A program made the translations under genes and the position numbers. Shown in pieces: positions 10,613 through 20,366 of a stretch of DNA of 64,000 nucleotides (position 1 is the first letter of the stretch; every line of letters begins with the position of its first letter). The stretch is taken from contig NZ_JACVHC010000003.1 in NCBI RefSeq assembly GCF_017976235.1, positions 1 to 64,000 on the forward strand. The letters are read 5' to 3'. Source of the stretch: Pseudomonas anatoliensis (GTDB lineage Bacteria > Pseudomonadota > Gammaproteobacteria > Pseudomonadales > Pseudomonadaceae). The notes beneath the pieces were generated by a model that was not told the origin of the DNA, searched no databases, and was given only the letters and a program-made list of their open reading frames with translations.

Positions 10613-11407
10613 TTACGTCGGCATGTTGCGCGCGTAGAAGATTTCCAGCATCTCGTGTTTCACACGATCAGTCACCTGGGCACGTTGCTCAGACGACAGA
10701 TTGCTGGTGGCGTCGCCGAACAGGTAGTTGTCCAGTTCGAAGTTCTTCAGCAGCATTTTGGTGTGGAACAGGTTTTCCTGGTACACGTTCACGTCGGTCA
10801 TCTGATACGCGTCGCGAGTGTCTTGGGAAAGGTAGTTCTGGATCGAATTGATCTCGTGGTCGATGAAGTGCTTGTTGCCCTCAACGTCACGGGTGAAGCC
10901 GCGCACACGGTAATCCACGGTCACGATGTCCGAATCGAACTGGTGAATGAGGAAATTGAGCGCTTTAAGCGGTGAAATGACACCACAGGTCGACACATCG
11001 ATGTCTACACGGAAAGTCGCAATACCGGCGTCCGGATGGATTTCCGGATAGGTATGCACCGTGATGTGACTCTTGTCGAGGTGGGCCAGGATAATTTCGG
11101 GCAACGGACCTGGCGATTCTTCGATCTGGCTTTCAGTCGGGGTCACCGGCTCTTCCGAGATCAGAATTGTGACACTGGCACCCTGAGGCTCATAGTTCTG
11201 ACTCGCAATGTTCAGAATGTTGGCACCAATGATTTCTACAACTTCCGTGAGGATCTGCGTCAGACGTTCGGCGTTGTACTCTTGATTGATGTACTCGACG
11301 TACGCCTGCTGGTCTTGCGGGGTTTCCGCGTAGCAGATGTCATAGATGTTGAAGCTCAAGGTCTTTGTCAGGTTATTGAACCCGTGGAGCTTGAGTTTGC
11401 TTTTCAC
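10613..11407 (-). CDS. speD: S-adenosylmethionine decarboxylase proenzyme
   Basis: Makes decarboxylated SAM, the aminopropyl donor for spermidine. The 264-residue length is that of the E. coli-type (class 1A) enzyme. The self-processing site is K112-S113 in [14 protein letters not shown]113 becomes the pyruvoyl cofactor. The GTG at 11407 is preferred: it follows GAGAG at good spacing and gives the family start ([13 protein letters not shown]), while the upstream ATG adds 14 unrelated residues. Ends at the terminator shared with coq7. Confidence 0.94.
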   Translation of the reverse strand: MKSKLKLHGFNNLTKTLSFNIYDICYAETPQDQQAYVEYINQEYNAERLTQILTEVVEIIGANILNIASQNYEPQGASVTILISEEPVTPTESQIEESPGPLPEIILAHLDKSHITVHTYPEIHPDAGIATFRVDIDVSTCGVISPLKALNFLIHQFDSDIVTVDYRVRGFTRDVEGNKHFIDHEINSIQNYLSQDTRDAYQMTDVNVYQENLFHTKMLLKNFELDNYLFGDATSNLSSEQRAQVTDRVKHEMLEIFYARNMPT

Positions 11408-11644
11408 CGTTAAAAACTCTCTATGTATGCGGCACAGCCGCGTGATCAAGCATGCCCGTCAAATGCGAACAACGCACCTGCGTAGGACCGTTAACACCTC
11501 TTCGCTATGGCGATTTTGGTTATCTGTTCAGGCGGATGACCTGTCGGCTGACCGGTCACTGCCCTGAAAAAAGTGGCGCATTATGCAGACGTCAGTGGGG
11601 GATCGCCAGAGTCTGCACTGCCTTTATGATAGTTGAATGTCGCT

Positions 11645-12067
11645 TCAACCGAGTTCGACGATTTCGTAATCGTGGGTGATCGCCACGCCAGCCGCGCCAA
11701 GCATGATCGAAGCCGAGCAATACTTCTCGGCAGACAGTTCGATGGCGCGTTTGACCTGGGCTTCTTTTAGCCCACGGCCCTTGACCACAAAGTGCATGTG
11801 GATCTTGGTGAACACCTTCGGGTCTTCGGTCGCACGCTCGGCTTCGAGGAAGGCTTCACAGCTTTCAACGGCCTGGCGGGACTTCTTCAGAATGCTGACC
11901 ACGTCGAAGTTGCTGCAACCGCCGACACCCAGCAGGAGCATTTCCATCGGGCGGACACCCAGATTACGACCACCGGCGTCCGGCGGACCGTCCATGACCA
12001 CGACATGACCGCTACCGGATTCGCCGAGGAACATGGCTTCGCCAGCCCATTGGATGCGTGCCTTCAT
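11645..12067 (-). CDS. OsmC/Ohr-family protein
   Basis: Predicted thiol peroxidase-fold protein, 140 residues, with two conserved cysteines (GVGGCSNFDVV at about 60 and YCSASIMLG at about 117) as in OsmC. This is the YhfA-like subgroup encoded next to crp/vfr in gammaproteobacteria. The ATG at 12067 is the family start. It is divergent from vfr, separated by a 236-bp regulatory region. Confidence 0.82.
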   Translation of the reverse strand: MKARIQWAGEAMFLGESGSGHVVVMDGPPDAGGRNLGVRPMEMLLLGVGGCSNFDVVSILKKSRQAVESCEAFLEAERATEDPKVFTKIHMHFVVKGRGLKEAQVKRAIELSAEKYCSASIMLGAAGVAITHDYEIVELG

Positions 12068-12200
12068 CGCCCAGACTCCACTGTAAAAAAAGGGTCGCCA
12101 GCTTAGCACAGGGGATTGCCCTGACAGCGAGCAGCATTCCTAGGACGAATGCTCCAACTGTGTAGGTAATTTCTCGAATTTGCGACGAAGTGTCTGGTAA

Positions 12201-12232
12201 GCTGGCGCCAATTCGCTGGCGCCCATGCCAGC
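12201..12232 (+). promoter_or_regulatory. direct repeat and hairpin in the vfr 5' region
   Basis: GCTGGCGCC occurs at 12201-12209 and again at 12215-12223. The second copy forms a perfect GCTGGC/GCCAGC hairpin with 12227-12232, and the first copy could pair with the same 3' arm. The element lies about 70 bp before the vfr start, so it may be in the leader RNA. Function unknown. Confidence 0.4.
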
Positions 12233-12303
12233 TGTGTAGCGACCGCCTTCAGCGCCTCATAAAAAAATCAAACATCACCGTGCAGTCTTTTCGGGATACA
12301 ACC

Positions 12304-12948
12304 ATGGTTGCTATTACCCCCACACCCAAAATCAAGAACCTCGACAAGCTGCTGATGCATTGTCAGCGTCGTCGTCATGCAGCCAAGAGCAACATCATCT
12401 GCGCCGGCGACCGTTCGGATACGTTGTACTTCATCATCAAGGGTTCGGTGACGATCCTGATCGAAGACGACGACGGTCGCGAGATGATCATCGCTTACCT
12501 CAACGCCGGGGACTTCTTCGGTGAATTGGGCCTGTTCGAACAGGCTGGCCAGGAACAGCAACGCAGCGCCTGGGTGCGGGCCAAGGTCGAATGCGAAGTT
12601 GCGGAAATCAGTTACGTGAAATTCCGTGAATTGTCGCAGCAGGATCCAGACATTCTTTACGTGCTCAGCGGACAAATCGCACAACGCTTGCGCAACACCA
12701 CGCGCAAGGTCGGCGATCTGGCGTTCTTCGACGTGACCGGTCGTGTCGCCCGTTGCCTGCTGGAACTGTGCAAACAGCCGGACGCGATGACCCATCCCGA
12801 CGGCATGCAGATCAAGGTGACGCGTCAGGAAATCGGGCGAATTGTCGGCTGCTCGCGAGAGATGGTCGGTCGCGTGCTCAAGGATCTTGAGGAACGCAAC
12901 CTGGTCGACGTGAAAGGCAAGACCATGGTGGTCTTCGGTACGCGGTAA
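12304..12948 (+). CDS. vfr: cAMP-activated global regulator Vfr (CRP homologue)
   Basis: Transcription factor of the CRP/FNR family, 214 residues. The N-terminal cyclic-nucleotide domain includes [11 protein letters not shown] and the phosphate-binding QRSAWVRAK segment; a C-terminal winged helix ([20 protein letters not shown], about 168-187) follows. In P. aeruginosa Vfr controls virulence, quorum sensing and type IV pili; in P. fluorescens-group strains its regulon is less defined. The ATG at 12304 ([15 protein letters not shown]) matches family length; a longer GTG-initiated frame crosses the leader hairpin and is rejected. Confidence 0.93.
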   Translation: MVAITPTPKIKNLDKLLMHCQRRRHAAKSNIICAGDRSDTLYFIIKGSVTILIEDDDGREMIIAYLNAGDFFGELGLFEQAGQEQQRSAWVRAKVECEVAEISYVKFRELSQQDPDILYVLSGQIAQRLRNTTRKVGDLAFFDVTGRVARCLLELCKQPDAMTHPDGMQIKVTRQEIGRIVGCSREMVGRVLKDLEERNLVDVKGKTMVVFGTR

Positions 12949-12957
12949 GCTCGAAAC

Positions 12958-13656
12958 TCAGGCGCTGTACATCTGCGCCAGCATCAATCGAAACAGCTCA
13001 TCAAGACGCGCCAATGCCTGTGGCGCGTTGAATTTTTCATGCAGGGCAATGTGGCTTTGCGCGCGTACCCGATGCTCGAGGCCACAAGCTTCGTTGAAGC
13101 GATTGACCGCCGCCACCATCGATTCGCGCTCGTCATCCATCAACATCGCACCGTGCACCAGACCCACCGGACGCTGCCCCCCCTGACTCTGACGCCAGCG
13201 TTGGGCGGTGCCGACCATTTTGCGGCCGTCGAGATTGACGTTGAAGCGACCGTCGCAGAACGCCCCGTCAATTTCACCCAGTGACGACGTACCGCCCAAC
13301 TCATCCAGCAACTGACAAATCGGATCGCAAAGACGCCGGTAGCCCGTTTCGATGCGATTCAGATCGCCTTCGCTGCGCGGTGGTGCGTAGACCAGCGCGA
13401 TGTTGATGGTCGAGGCTGATTGCGGAACAGGTTCACCGCCCGTTTCGCGAAGGAGCACTGGCCAGCCGGCGGCGGCGGAAACTTCGCAGGCGTGATCGAA
13501 ACCGGGTAGACGATTGAGGCGGCGAGGCATGACCAGGGCGCGGTCATTGGGCTGCCAGAATAGAAGGCCGAACTCTGAGTCGCCGGCACAGACTGAGGCG
13601 AGCAAGTCTTGTTCGGCCTGGAGGCCCGCTTCGATGGGGAGGGAGGTTGGAGTCAT
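12958..13656 (-). CDS. lipoate-protein ligase A-like protein
   Basis: BPL/LplA/LipB-fold protein, 232 residues. PRRLNRLPGF and the ETGGEPVPQ stretch (lipoate-binding RRxxGG-like position) are visible, with GRKMVGTAQRWR (catalytic lysine region) and VHGAMLM. It probably transfers lipoate or a related acyl group to a carrier domain, but whether it is a full ligase is uncertain, since the RRTGGG motif is altered to RETGGE. The ATG at 13656 (MTPTSLP) is chosen. Convergent with vfr, 9 bp apart. Confidence 0.7.
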   Translation of the reverse strand: MTPTSLPIEAGLQAEQDLLASVCAGDSEFGLLFWQPNDRALVMPRRLNRLPGFDHACEVSAAAGWPVLLRETGGEPVPQSASTINIALVYAPPRSEGDLNRIETGYRRLCDPICQLLDELGGTSSLGEIDGAFCDGRFNVNLDGRKMVGTAQRWRQSQGGQRPVGLVHGAMLMDDERESMVAAVNRFNEACGLEHRVRAQSHIALHEKFNAPQALARLDELFRLMLAQMYSA

Positions 13657-13697
13657 CAAGTTATCCGCCAGACAGTTCAATCTGTAGAGTTTCTAAT

Positions 13698-13774
13698 GAC
13701 GCCATCGCGAGCAGGCTCACTCCTACAGGGGAACGCATTCCAAGTGTAGGAGTGAGCCTGCTCGCGATGCCGTC
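13698..13774. repeat. REPIN, GTAGGAGTGAGCC family
   Basis: Two ~30-nt arms in inverted orientation with one mismatch, containing TCGCGAGCAGGCTCACTCC and its complement. It fills most of the gap between the lipoate-ligase gene and trpC. This family differs from the CTGCCGAAGGCTGCGATC type found elsewhere in the window. Confidence 0.85.
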
Positions 13775-13792
13775 AACTCGGTCTAACGGTAG

Positions 13793-14629
13793 TCAGACGA
13801 GGGTCGAACCGCTGATTGCGACACCGCGCTCTGGGAAGAACAGACGCTGCAATTCAGTGCCCGGGCTTTCCGCACGCATAAATGCCTCGCCCACCAGGAA
13901 CGCATACACGTCGCTGATTTCCATCAACTCGACATCGGCACGATTGAGGATGCCGCTCTCGGTGATCACCAGACGATCGCGCGGAATACGCGGCAACAGA
14001 TCGAGGGTGGTTTCCAGGCTGACGTCGAAGGTATGCAGGTTGCGGTTGTTGACGCCGACCAGTGGCGTGTCGAGTGTTTTCAACGCGCGCTCCAGTTCAT
14101 CACCGTCGTGCACTTCCACCAGCACATCGAGACCGACGCCTTTGGCCACCGCAGCCAGTTCGGCCATTTTCACATCGTCCAGCGCGGAGACGATCAGCAG
14201 CACACAGTCGGCGCCCAGCGCACGGGCTTCGACGATCTGGTACGGATCGATCATGAAGTCCTTGCGGATCACCGGCAACTTGCACGCGGCGCGCGCCTGT
14301 TGCAGATAAGCGTCGGCGCCTTGGAAGTAATCGATGTCGGTCAGCACAGAAAGACAGGTCGCCCCGCCCTTCTCGTAGCTTTTGGCGATGTCGGCCGGAA
14401 CGAAGTTCTCACGGATCACGCCTTTGCTCGGCGAAGCCTTCTTGATTTCGGCAATGACCGCTGGTTGTTTCTTCTTGGCCTGCGCCAGCAATGCCTGGGC
14501 AAAACCGCGTGGTGCATCGGCCGCCTTGGCCAGACTTTCCAGCTCGCTCAGGCTCACGCGGGCGCTACGCTCGGCGACTTCCTGAACTTTGCGGGCCAGA
14601 ATGTTTTCCAGAACCGTCGGTACACTCAT
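13793..14629 (-). CDS. trpC: indole-3-glycerol phosphate synthase
   Basis: Closes the indole ring of tryptophan biosynthesis from CdRP. It has 278 residues; the (beta/alpha)8-barrel motifs [13 protein letters not shown] (about 60), [11 protein letters not shown] (about 120) and [10 protein letters not shown] (about 195) carry the catalytic Lys/Glu/Asn residues. Monofunctional, with no fused TrpF. The start overlaps the trpD stop by 4 bp, so the two are translationally coupled as the last gene of trpGDC. Confidence 0.96.
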   Translation of the reverse strand: MSVPTVLENILARKVQEVAERSARVSLSELESLAKAADAPRGFAQALLAQAKKKQPAVIAEIKKASPSKGVIRENFVPADIAKSYEKGGATCLSVLTDIDYFQGADAYLQQARAACKLPVIRKDFMIDPYQIVEARALGADCVLLIVSALDDVKMAELAAVAKGVGLDVLVEVHDGDELERALKTLDTPLVGVNNRNLHTFDVSLETTLDLLPRIPRDRLVITESGILNRADVELMEISDVYAFLVGEAFMRAESPGTELQRLFFPERGVAISGSTLV

Positions 14630-15675
14630 CCTTCATTCTCCACTCTGAATACCGCGGTAAAGGCACCCAGCTCCTCGAGTTTCTCCCGAGCGAGGCCGGT
14701 ATGCAGGGCGTCGTGCGCAAGCTCCACGCCCTGTTTCAAACTGCTGGCGACGTCGGCGGCGTAGAGCGCTGCACCGGCGTTGAGCACAATCATTTCAGCG
14801 GCTTTCTGGCCGTTTTCGGTTTTGCGCTTGCCCAGTGCATCGCGGATCAGCGCCAGCGACGCTTCCGGGCCGTCGACCGACAAGCCGTGCAGGCTCTGGC
14901 TCTTCATGCCCAGATCTTCCGGCTCGACCCAGTATTCGGTGATTTCGTTGTTTTTCAGCTCGGCGACATAAGTCGGCGCGGCGAGACTGAACTCGTCCAG
15001 ACCGTCCTTTGAATGCACCACCAGCACATGTTTACTGCCCAGACGCTGCAAGACTTCGGCCAGAGGCCGGCACAAGGCCTGAGTGAACACGCCCACCACC
15101 TGATGTTTCACACCGGCCGGATTCGTAAGCGGGCCGAGCATGTTGAACAGCGTACGCAGGCCGAGATCGCGGCGCGGGCCGGCGGCGTACTTCATGGCTT
15201 TGTGATGGGTCTGGGCAAACATGAAACCGATGCCGACGTTGTCGATGCAACGGGCGACTTGAACCGGCGTCAGGTTGAGATAGATGCCGGCCGCTTCAAG
15301 CAAATCGGCGCTGCCGCTCTTGCCCGATACCGCGCGATTACCGTGCTTGGCTACGGTGCAACCGGCAGCGGCAACCACAAAGGAAGAAGCAGTGGATACG
15401 TTGAAAATGTTGGCGCCGTCACCACCGGTGCCAACCACGTCGACCACGCCGTCGAGTGTTTTCAGTTCGACTTGATCGGCCAGCTCACGCATGACCGACA
15501 CGGCGCCAACGATTTCGTCGATGCTCTCGCTCTTCATGCGCATGGCCATCATGAACGCGCCGATCTGTGCGTCGCTGCATTGGCCGGTCATGATTTCGCG
15601 CATCACATCGCGCATTTCATCGGTGCTGAGGTCGAGGTGCTCGACGATACGGCTCAGGGCTGTCTTGATATTCAT
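14626..15675 (-). CDS. trpD: anthranilate phosphoribosyltransferase
   Basis: Transfers phosphoribose from PRPP to anthranilate. It has 349 residues with the PRPP-binding [15 protein letters not shown] loop (about 82-96), [15 protein letters not shown] and the later GPLTNPAG motif. Not fused to TrpG, unlike in enteric bacteria. Lies 9 bp downstream of trpG and overlaps trpC by 4 bp. Confidence 0.96.
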   Translation of the reverse strand: MNIKTALSRIVEHLDLSTDEMRDVMREIMTGQCSDAQIGAFMMAMRMKSESIDEIVGAVSVMRELADQVELKTLDGVVDVVGTGGDGANIFNVSTASSFVVAAAGCTVAKHGNRAVSGKSGSADLLEAAGIYLNLTPVQVARCIDNVGIGFMFAQTHHKAMKYAAGPRRDLGLRTLFNMLGPLTNPAGVKHQVVGVFTQALCRPLAEVLQRLGSKHVLVVHSKDGLDEFSLAAPTYVAELKNNEITEYWVEPEDLGMKSQSLHGLSVDGPEASLALIRDALGKRKTENGQKAAEMIVLNAGAALYAADVASSLKQGVELAHDALHTGLAREKLEELGAFTAVFRVENEG

Positions 15676-15684
15676 GGGAAGTCC

Positions 15685-16278
15685 TTAGCGCGTGCCGCCG
15701 GTTTGTTTGAGGAAGTTGGCAAACAGTTCATGGCCCTGTTCAGTCAGGATCGACTCGGGGTGAAACTGTACGCCCTCAATGTTCAGGGTCTTGTGACGCA
15801 GGCCCATGATTTCGTCGACTGAACCGTCATCGTGTTGCGTCCACGCGGTCAGTTCCAGGCAATCGGGCAAAGTATCGTGCTTGACGATCAGGGAGTGGTA
15901 GCGGGTGACTGTCAGCGGATGATTCAGACCGGCGAAAACGCCCTTGTCCTCGTGGAATACCGGACTAGTCTTACCGTGCATTACCTGACGGGCGCGCACC
16001 ACGTCACCGCCGTAGGCCTGGCCGATGGACTGGTGGCCGAGGCAGACGCCAAGAATCGGCAGTTTGCCAGCGAAGTGCTTGATAGCCTCGATGGAAATAC
16101 CGGCTTCGGTCGGCGTGCAAGGCCCGGGAGACACCACGATGCGCTCAGGGTTGAGCGCTTCGATTTCGGCGATGGTCAATTCGTCGTTGCGCACGACTTT
16201 GACTTCGGCACCCAGCTCGCCGAGGTATTGCACAACGTTGTAAGTAAAGGAGTCGTAGTTGTCGATCATCAGCAACAT
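15685..16278 (-). CDS. trpG: anthranilate synthase component II (glutamine amidotransferase)
   Basis: Supplies ammonia from glutamine to TrpE. It has 197 residues with the catalytic C79 in [11 protein letters not shown] and the His/Glu pair in VQFHPESIL. The ATG at 16278 ([14 protein letters not shown]) is the family start and follows an AGAGG ribosome site; the longer in-frame version covers the attenuator. First gene of trpGDC; its partner gene trpE lies 2.5 kb away beyond estA. Confidence 0.95.
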   Translation of the reverse strand: MLLMIDNYDSFTYNVVQYLGELGAEVKVVRNDELTIAEIEALNPERIVVSPGPCTPTEAGISIEAIKHFAGKLPILGVCLGHQSIGQAYGGDVVRARQVMHGKTSPVFHEDKGVFAGLNHPLTVTRYHSLIVKHDTLPDCLELTAWTQHDDGSVDEIMGLRHKTLNIEGVQFHPESILTEQGHELFANFLKQTGGTR

Positions 16279-16442
16279 GGCGTTTCGAACCTCTTTGAAT
16301 TCTGACTTGAAGACAGCCTTCAGATGACTTGCCCGCAGGGCGCTGCACGATGTCGGACGCACAAGAGGCGTCGGCAAAGCGGCAATTCAAACGAGCAAGG
16401 AAGGCAAAGCGATACAGATCCGGCCGGGCCGGCAGAAAAGAT
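16279..16442 (-). promoter_or_regulatory. trpGDC attenuator leader RNA
   Basis: Minus-strand leader between the Trp-rich leader peptide and trpG. It contains a strong GC palindrome directly after the peptide stop (CCGGCC/GGCCGG around 16420-16432) and a second hairpin GCCC/GGGC near 16335-16346 before trpG. Transcription attenuation of both trpE and trpGDC is established for P. putida; the exact terminator and antiterminator pairing here was not computed. Confidence 0.6.
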
Positions 16443-16529
16443 TCAGGCGCGCCAACGCCAACGGGCGTGTGCCTTGATGACTTGATCCAGAAGTTTGCTG
16501 GTGATCAACACGGGGAAGGTCTCGTTCAT
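16443..16529 (-). CDS. trpGDC leader peptide with two Trp codons
   Basis: A 28-codon open frame (starting MNETFPVLITSK) ends ...VIKAHARWRWRA-stop, with the two tryptophan codons TGGCGTTGGCGC four and two residues before the last Ala. An in-frame GTG at 16541 could start it four codons earlier; neither start has a strong ribosome site. Ribosome stalling on the Trp codons would set the downstream RNA fold and so tie trpGDC transcription to charged tRNA-Trp. Its last ~22 codons are clearly related to the 3' end of gph, which precedes trpE in the same manner. Confidence 0.75.
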   Translation of the reverse strand: MNETFPVLITSKLLDQVIKAHARWRWRA

Positions 16530-16686
16530 ACGTTCGGGCACAGTAACTTAGCTGGGCGGAGCGTGCAATATGGCCGGGCCTTTGGTGGATAAATCCAGTT
16601 GAGGATTCGCGACCGATGGCAGAAGGCCGGAAGTTTTTGGTACTGTCGTTTTGTTCACCTACAACAATAAATAAACGGACTTGCTC

Positions 16687-18597
16687 ATGATCAAACAGAC
16701 GTTGTTTGTACCGCTGGCCAGCTGCTTGCTCGCACTGGCCTGTGCGCAGGCGAATGCCGCGCCCAATCCTTATTCGAATTTCATTGTTTTCGGCGACAGC
16801 CTCAATGACGCCGGCACCTTTAGCGACAGCGGCGGCCCGGACGGCGCCACCCAGCGGTACACCAACCGTACCGGCCCGGTGTATCTGGATGGCAGCGGCG
16901 AATTGCGCTCGCTCAATGCGACGCAGATCCTCGGCGGCAAACTGGGGTTCTCGCCGGATCAGACGGCATCTTCATCATCGGCAGTACGCGCCGGCGAAGG
17001 CCTGGCCGATGGTAACAACTGGGCGGTAGGCGGTTATCGTACCGACCAGATTCTCGATTCAATCACCACGCAATCCGCCACCGGCGAACGCACCCGCGCC
17101 GGTTACCTGCCGTCGAACGGTTTTCGCGCCGATCCGAATGCGTTGTATTACCTCTCGGGGGGCGGCAATGACTTCCTTCAGGGGCGCGTGACCAGTCTGC
17201 CACAGGCCAGCGCTGCGGCTGATCGCCTGGCGAGCAGCGCGCAAACCCTGCAACAAGCCGGCGCCCGTTACATCATGGTATGGCTGCTGCCGGACATCGG
17301 CTTCACCCCGGCCTTCAATGGCACTCCACTGCAAGCGTTAACGTCCCAGCTCAGCGATCAGTTCAACACCGAACTGGTCAGCCAGTTGCAGCGCGTCAAC
17401 GCTAACGTGATTCCACTGAACATTCCGGTGCTGCTCAAAGAGTCGTTTGCCAACCCGGGCCAGTTCGGTCTGGCCACCGACCAGAACCTCAGCGCCACCT
17501 GCTTCAGCGGTAACGGCTGCACCGAGAATGCCCGGTACGGGATCAACAGTGCGACGCCAGACCCGACCAAGCTGATCTACAACGATGCAGTTCACCCCAC
17601 CGAAGCCGGCCAGCGCCTGATCGCCGATTACGCTTACTCGCTGCTGGCTGCACCGTGGGAAGCGACCCTGTTGCCAGAGATGGCGCAAGGCACCCTGCGC
17701 TCGCATCAGGATGAACTGCGTAACCAGTGGCTGGCGGACTGGCAAAACTGGCAAGGCGTTGGCCAATGGCGCGCGATTGTCGCCGGCGGCGGCCAACATC
17801 AGGACTTCGACAGCCAGGACAGCGGTGCCAGCGCCGACGGCAATGGCTACAACTTGAACATCGGTGGCAGCTACCGCCTCAACGACGCCTGGCGCGTTGG
17901 CCTGGCGGCCGGTTTCTACAACCAGAAACTCGAAGCAGGCGAGCATGATTCCGACTACAAGCTGAACACCTACATGGGCACCGCTTTCGCCCAGTACCAG
18001 CAGAACCGCTGGTGGGGTGACGCGGCCGTGACCGCCGGGCACCTGGATTACGACAGCCTCAAGCGTAAATTCCAGTTGGGTACGAACGAGCGCGGCGAGA
18101 AAGGCGACACCGACGGTTATGTTTTGGCCTTCAGCGGACGCGTGGGTTACGACATCGCGCCAGAGGCGAGCAGCCCATGGCACCTGTCACCCTTCGTGAG
18201 TGCTGATTTCGCCAAGGTCGAAGTCGATGGCTATTCGGAGGACGGCGCTGACTCCACCGCGCTGACATTCGATGACCAGTCGCGCATCTCCCGGCGTCTC
18301 GGTCTGGGGATTCAAGGCAAATACCAGATCACTTCGCAAACCCAGGTGTTCGGCGAATTGGCTCACGAACGTGAGTACAACGATGACGCTCAGGATGTGA
18401 CGATGAATCTCAACAGCCTGCCGGGCAACCAGTACACCCTGGAAGGCTACACCCCGCAGACCAACCTCAATCGCTTGAACCTGGGCGTGAGCCACAACCT
18501 CACCAAAGACCTGGCGCTACGTGCCAGCTACAACGTCCGCAAGGATGATGACTTTACCCAGCAAGGGATCAACGTCGGGGTGGTGCTGGATTTCTAA
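16687..18597 (+). CDS. estA: autotransporter GDSL esterase/lipase EstA (EstP)
   Basis: Outer-membrane-anchored esterase displayed on the cell surface. It has 636 residues: a signal peptide (1-24, cut near ANA-APNP), a GDSL hydrolase domain with S38 in FGDSLNDAG and the Asp/His pair D300 and H303 in DAVHP, and a C-terminal beta-barrel ending in ...GVVLDF with terminal Phe, as type V-secreted proteins do. In P. aeruginosa EstA affects rhamnolipid production and motility. It lies between trpG and trpE, an arrangement also known from P. putida EstP. The ATG at 16687 follows CGGACTTG; the in-frame TTG at 16681 is too close to it. Ends at a strong terminator. Confidence 0.92.
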   Translation: MIKQTLFVPLASCLLALACAQANAAPNPYSNFIVFGDSLNDAGTFSDSGGPDGATQRYTNRTGPVYLDGSGELRSLNATQILGGKLGFSPDQTASSSSAVRAGEGLADGNNWAVGGYRTDQILDSITTQSATGERTRAGYLPSNGFRADPNALYYLSGGGNDFLQGRVTSLPQASAAADRLASSAQTLQQAGARYIMVWLLPDIGFTPAFNGTPLQALTSQLSDQFNTELVSQLQRVNANVIPLNIPVLLKESFANPGQFGLATDQNLSATCFSGNGCTENARYGINSATPDPTKLIYNDAVHPTEAGQRLIADYAYSLLAAPWEATLLPEMAQGTLRSHQDELRNQWLADWQNWQGVGQWRAIVAGGGQHQDFDSQDSGASADGNGYNLNIGGSYRLNDAWRVGLAAGFYNQKLEAGEHDSDYKLNTYMGTAFAQYQQNRWWGDAAVTAGHLDYDSLKRKFQLGTNERGEKGDTDGYVLAFSGRVGYDIAPEASSPWHLSPFVSADFAKVEVDGYSEDGADSTALTFDDQSRISRRLGLGIQGKYQITSQTQVFGELAHEREYNDDAQDVTMNLNSLPGNQYTLEGYTPQTNLNRLNLGVSHNLTKDLALRASYNVRKDDDFTQQGINVGVVLDF

Positions 18598-18614
18598 ATC
18601 GCAGGCACAAAAAA

Positions 18615-18642
18615 GCGGCGCCCTCACAGGCGCCGCTTTTTT
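18615..18642 (+). terminator. estA terminator
   Basis: GCGGCGCC/GGCGCCGC 8-bp stem with a 6-nt loop and a six-T tail, 17 bp after the estA stop. Confidence 0.92.
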
Positions 18643-18662
18643 ACTGGGCTACATACGACCAA

Positions 18663-18755
18663 CTGTAGGAGTGAGCCTGCTCGCGATGGCGGATTAACAT
18701 TCAACAGATTTTGTTGACTGACCCACCGCTATCGCGAGCAGGCTCACTCCTACAG
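18663..18755. repeat. REPIN, GTAGGAGTGAGCC family
   Basis: Two inverted ~30-nt arms (18663-18692 and 18725-18755) of the same family as 13698-13774. The spacer itself holds a nested CAACA/TGTTG hairpin. Located between the convergent estA and trpE genes. Confidence 0.87.
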
Positions 18756-18769
18756 GGTTTTGTGTTGGC

Positions 18770-20251
18770 TCAGGCGTCCGGGGTTTGTTCAGCCAGGGCC
18801 ACCGCGCGGAACATCGCGCGGCGCTTGTTCAGGGTTTCTTCCCATTCCAGCGCCGGCACCGAATCGGCGACGATGCCGCCACCGGCCTGCACGTGCAGCT
18901 CGCCGTTCTTGATTACGGCGGTGCGAATCGCAATCGCGGTGTCCATGTTGCCGTTCCAGGCGAAGTAACCGACCGCGCCGCCATACACGCCACGCTTGAC
19001 CGGCTCCAGCTCGTCGATGATTTCCATCGCACGAATCTTCGGCGCACCGGACAAGGTGCCCGCCGGCAGAATCGCTCGCAGTGCGTCCATCGCCGTCAAC
19101 CCGGCCTTCAACTGACCGGTAACGTTGGACACGATGTGCATCACGTTGGAATAACGCTCGATGACCATTTTTTCGGTGAGTTTCACCGAACCGATTTCCG
19201 AGACGCGCCCGGTATCGTTACGACCCAGATCGATCAGCATCAAGTGCTCGGCGATCTCTTTGTCATCCGACAGCAAGTCTTCTTCCAGCGCCAGATCAGC
19301 CTCTTCAGTAGCCCCGCGTGGGCGAGTACCGGCAATCGGGCGCACGGTGATCAGGTTGTCTTCGACCCGCACCAGCACTTCCGGCGAACTGCCGACGACA
19401 TGGAAGTCGCCGAAGTTGAAGAAGTACATGTACGGCGTCGGGTTGAAGCAACGCAGTGCGCGATACAGGTCGATCGGCGCAGCCTTGAAGTCGATCGACA
19501 TGCGCTGCGACGGCACGACCTGCATGCAGTCACCGGCAAGGATGTATTCCTTGATGGTGTCGACGGCTTTTTCGTAATCGTTCTGGGTGAAACTGGAGCG
19601 GAACACCGGGTCGGCCGACTGCTGCTTGCTGAAGTCCAGACCACGACGCGGCGTGATCGGCTGGCGCAGTTGCTCAAGCAATTGCTGCAAACGCGCCTGA
19701 CCTTGTTCGTAGGCATCCGCCTGCGCTGGGTCAGCCAGCACGATCGCGTGCATCTTGCCGGCAAGGTTGTCGAACACGACGACCGCATCGGAGACCATCA
19801 GCAGAATATCCGGCACGCCCAGTGGATCCGGGTTCGGGCATTTGCCCAGACGTTTCTCGACATAACGCACGCAGTCGTAACCGAAATAACCCACCAGACC
19901 ACCGTTGAAACGCGGCAGACCAGCGATGGTCGGCACGTTGTAACGGGCCTTGAAGGTTTCGACGAAGGCCAGTGGGTCTTCAACGTCGTGGCTTTCAGTC
20001 TCGACGCCATCGACGGTGATGCTGACGTGATGGTCATGCACCCGCAGCACGGTGCGGCACGGCAGGCCGATGATCGAGTAACGGCCCCATTTCTCGCCAC
20101 CCTGCACCGATTCGAGCAGGTAGGAGTTGGGCTGGTCGGCCAGTTTCAGGTAGATCGACAGCGGTGTGTCGAAGTCGGCCAGGGTTTCGCAGGCCAACGG
20201 GATGCGGTTGTAGCCGTCAGCGGCCAAGCGCAGGAATTCTTCGCGGATCAT
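18770..20251 (-). CDS. trpE: anthranilate synthase component I
   Basis: Converts chorismate to anthranilate with TrpG. It has 493 residues; the LLES motif ([17 protein letters not shown], about 43-59) with the serine linked to tryptophan feedback inhibition is present. The C-terminal chorismate-binding domain shows [16 protein letters not shown], [13 protein letters not shown] and [21 protein letters not shown] motifs. Transcribed from the gph side; only about 70 bp separate it from the gph stop, and that gap carries the attenuator. Confidence 0.96.
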   Translation of the reverse strand: MIREEFLRLAADGYNRIPLACETLADFDTPLSIYLKLADQPNSYLLESVQGGEKWGRYSIIGLPCRTVLRVHDHHVSITVDGVETESHDVEDPLAFVETFKARYNVPTIAGLPRFNGGLVGYFGYDCVRYVEKRLGKCPNPDPLGVPDILLMVSDAVVVFDNLAGKMHAIVLADPAQADAYEQGQARLQQLLEQLRQPITPRRGLDFSKQQSADPVFRSSFTQNDYEKAVDTIKEYILAGDCMQVVPSQRMSIDFKAAPIDLYRALRCFNPTPYMYFFNFGDFHVVGSSPEVLVRVEDNLITVRPIAGTRPRGATEEADLALEEDLLSDDKEIAEHLMLIDLGRNDTGRVSEIGSVKLTEKMVIERYSNVMHIVSNVTGQLKAGLTAMDALRAILPAGTLSGAPKIRAMEIIDELEPVKRGVYGGAVGYFAWNGNMDTAIAIRTAVIKNGELHVQAGGGIVADSVPALEWEETLNKRRAMFRAVALAEQTPDA

Positions 20252-20366
20252 AGGGTGCCTCGTGGTGTGAGGTTTTATCAGTCAGGTGTGCAAACGCGCC
20301 GGCAGGCCGGCCAGGAACAAGTCAGGCGCGCCAACGCCAACGGGCCAGGGCCTTGATGACTTTCAT
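20252..20366 (-). promoter_or_regulatory. trpE attenuator, leader peptide embedded in the gph 3' end
   Basis: The last 14 codons of gph from an internal ATG (20364-20366) read [18 protein letters not shown], with the same two Trp codons as the trpGDC leader. Directly after the stop come a GCCGG/CCGGC hairpin and a GGCGCG that can pair with CGCGCC inside the peptide's Trp-codon region, then trpE. This fits Trp attenuation as known for trpE in P. putida. No separate ribosome site is evident, so stalling may happen on gph's own translation. Confidence 0.65.

Noticed and set aside
12190..12303. N-terminally extended Vfr from a GTG at 12190
   Set aside because: The extension crosses the leader hairpin and has no family similarity; the ATG at 12304 gives the normal 214 residues.
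18785..20356. Plus-strand open frame opposite trpE
   Set aside because: Low-complexity His/Arg/Gln-rich translation with no motif; trpE is unambiguous on the other strand.
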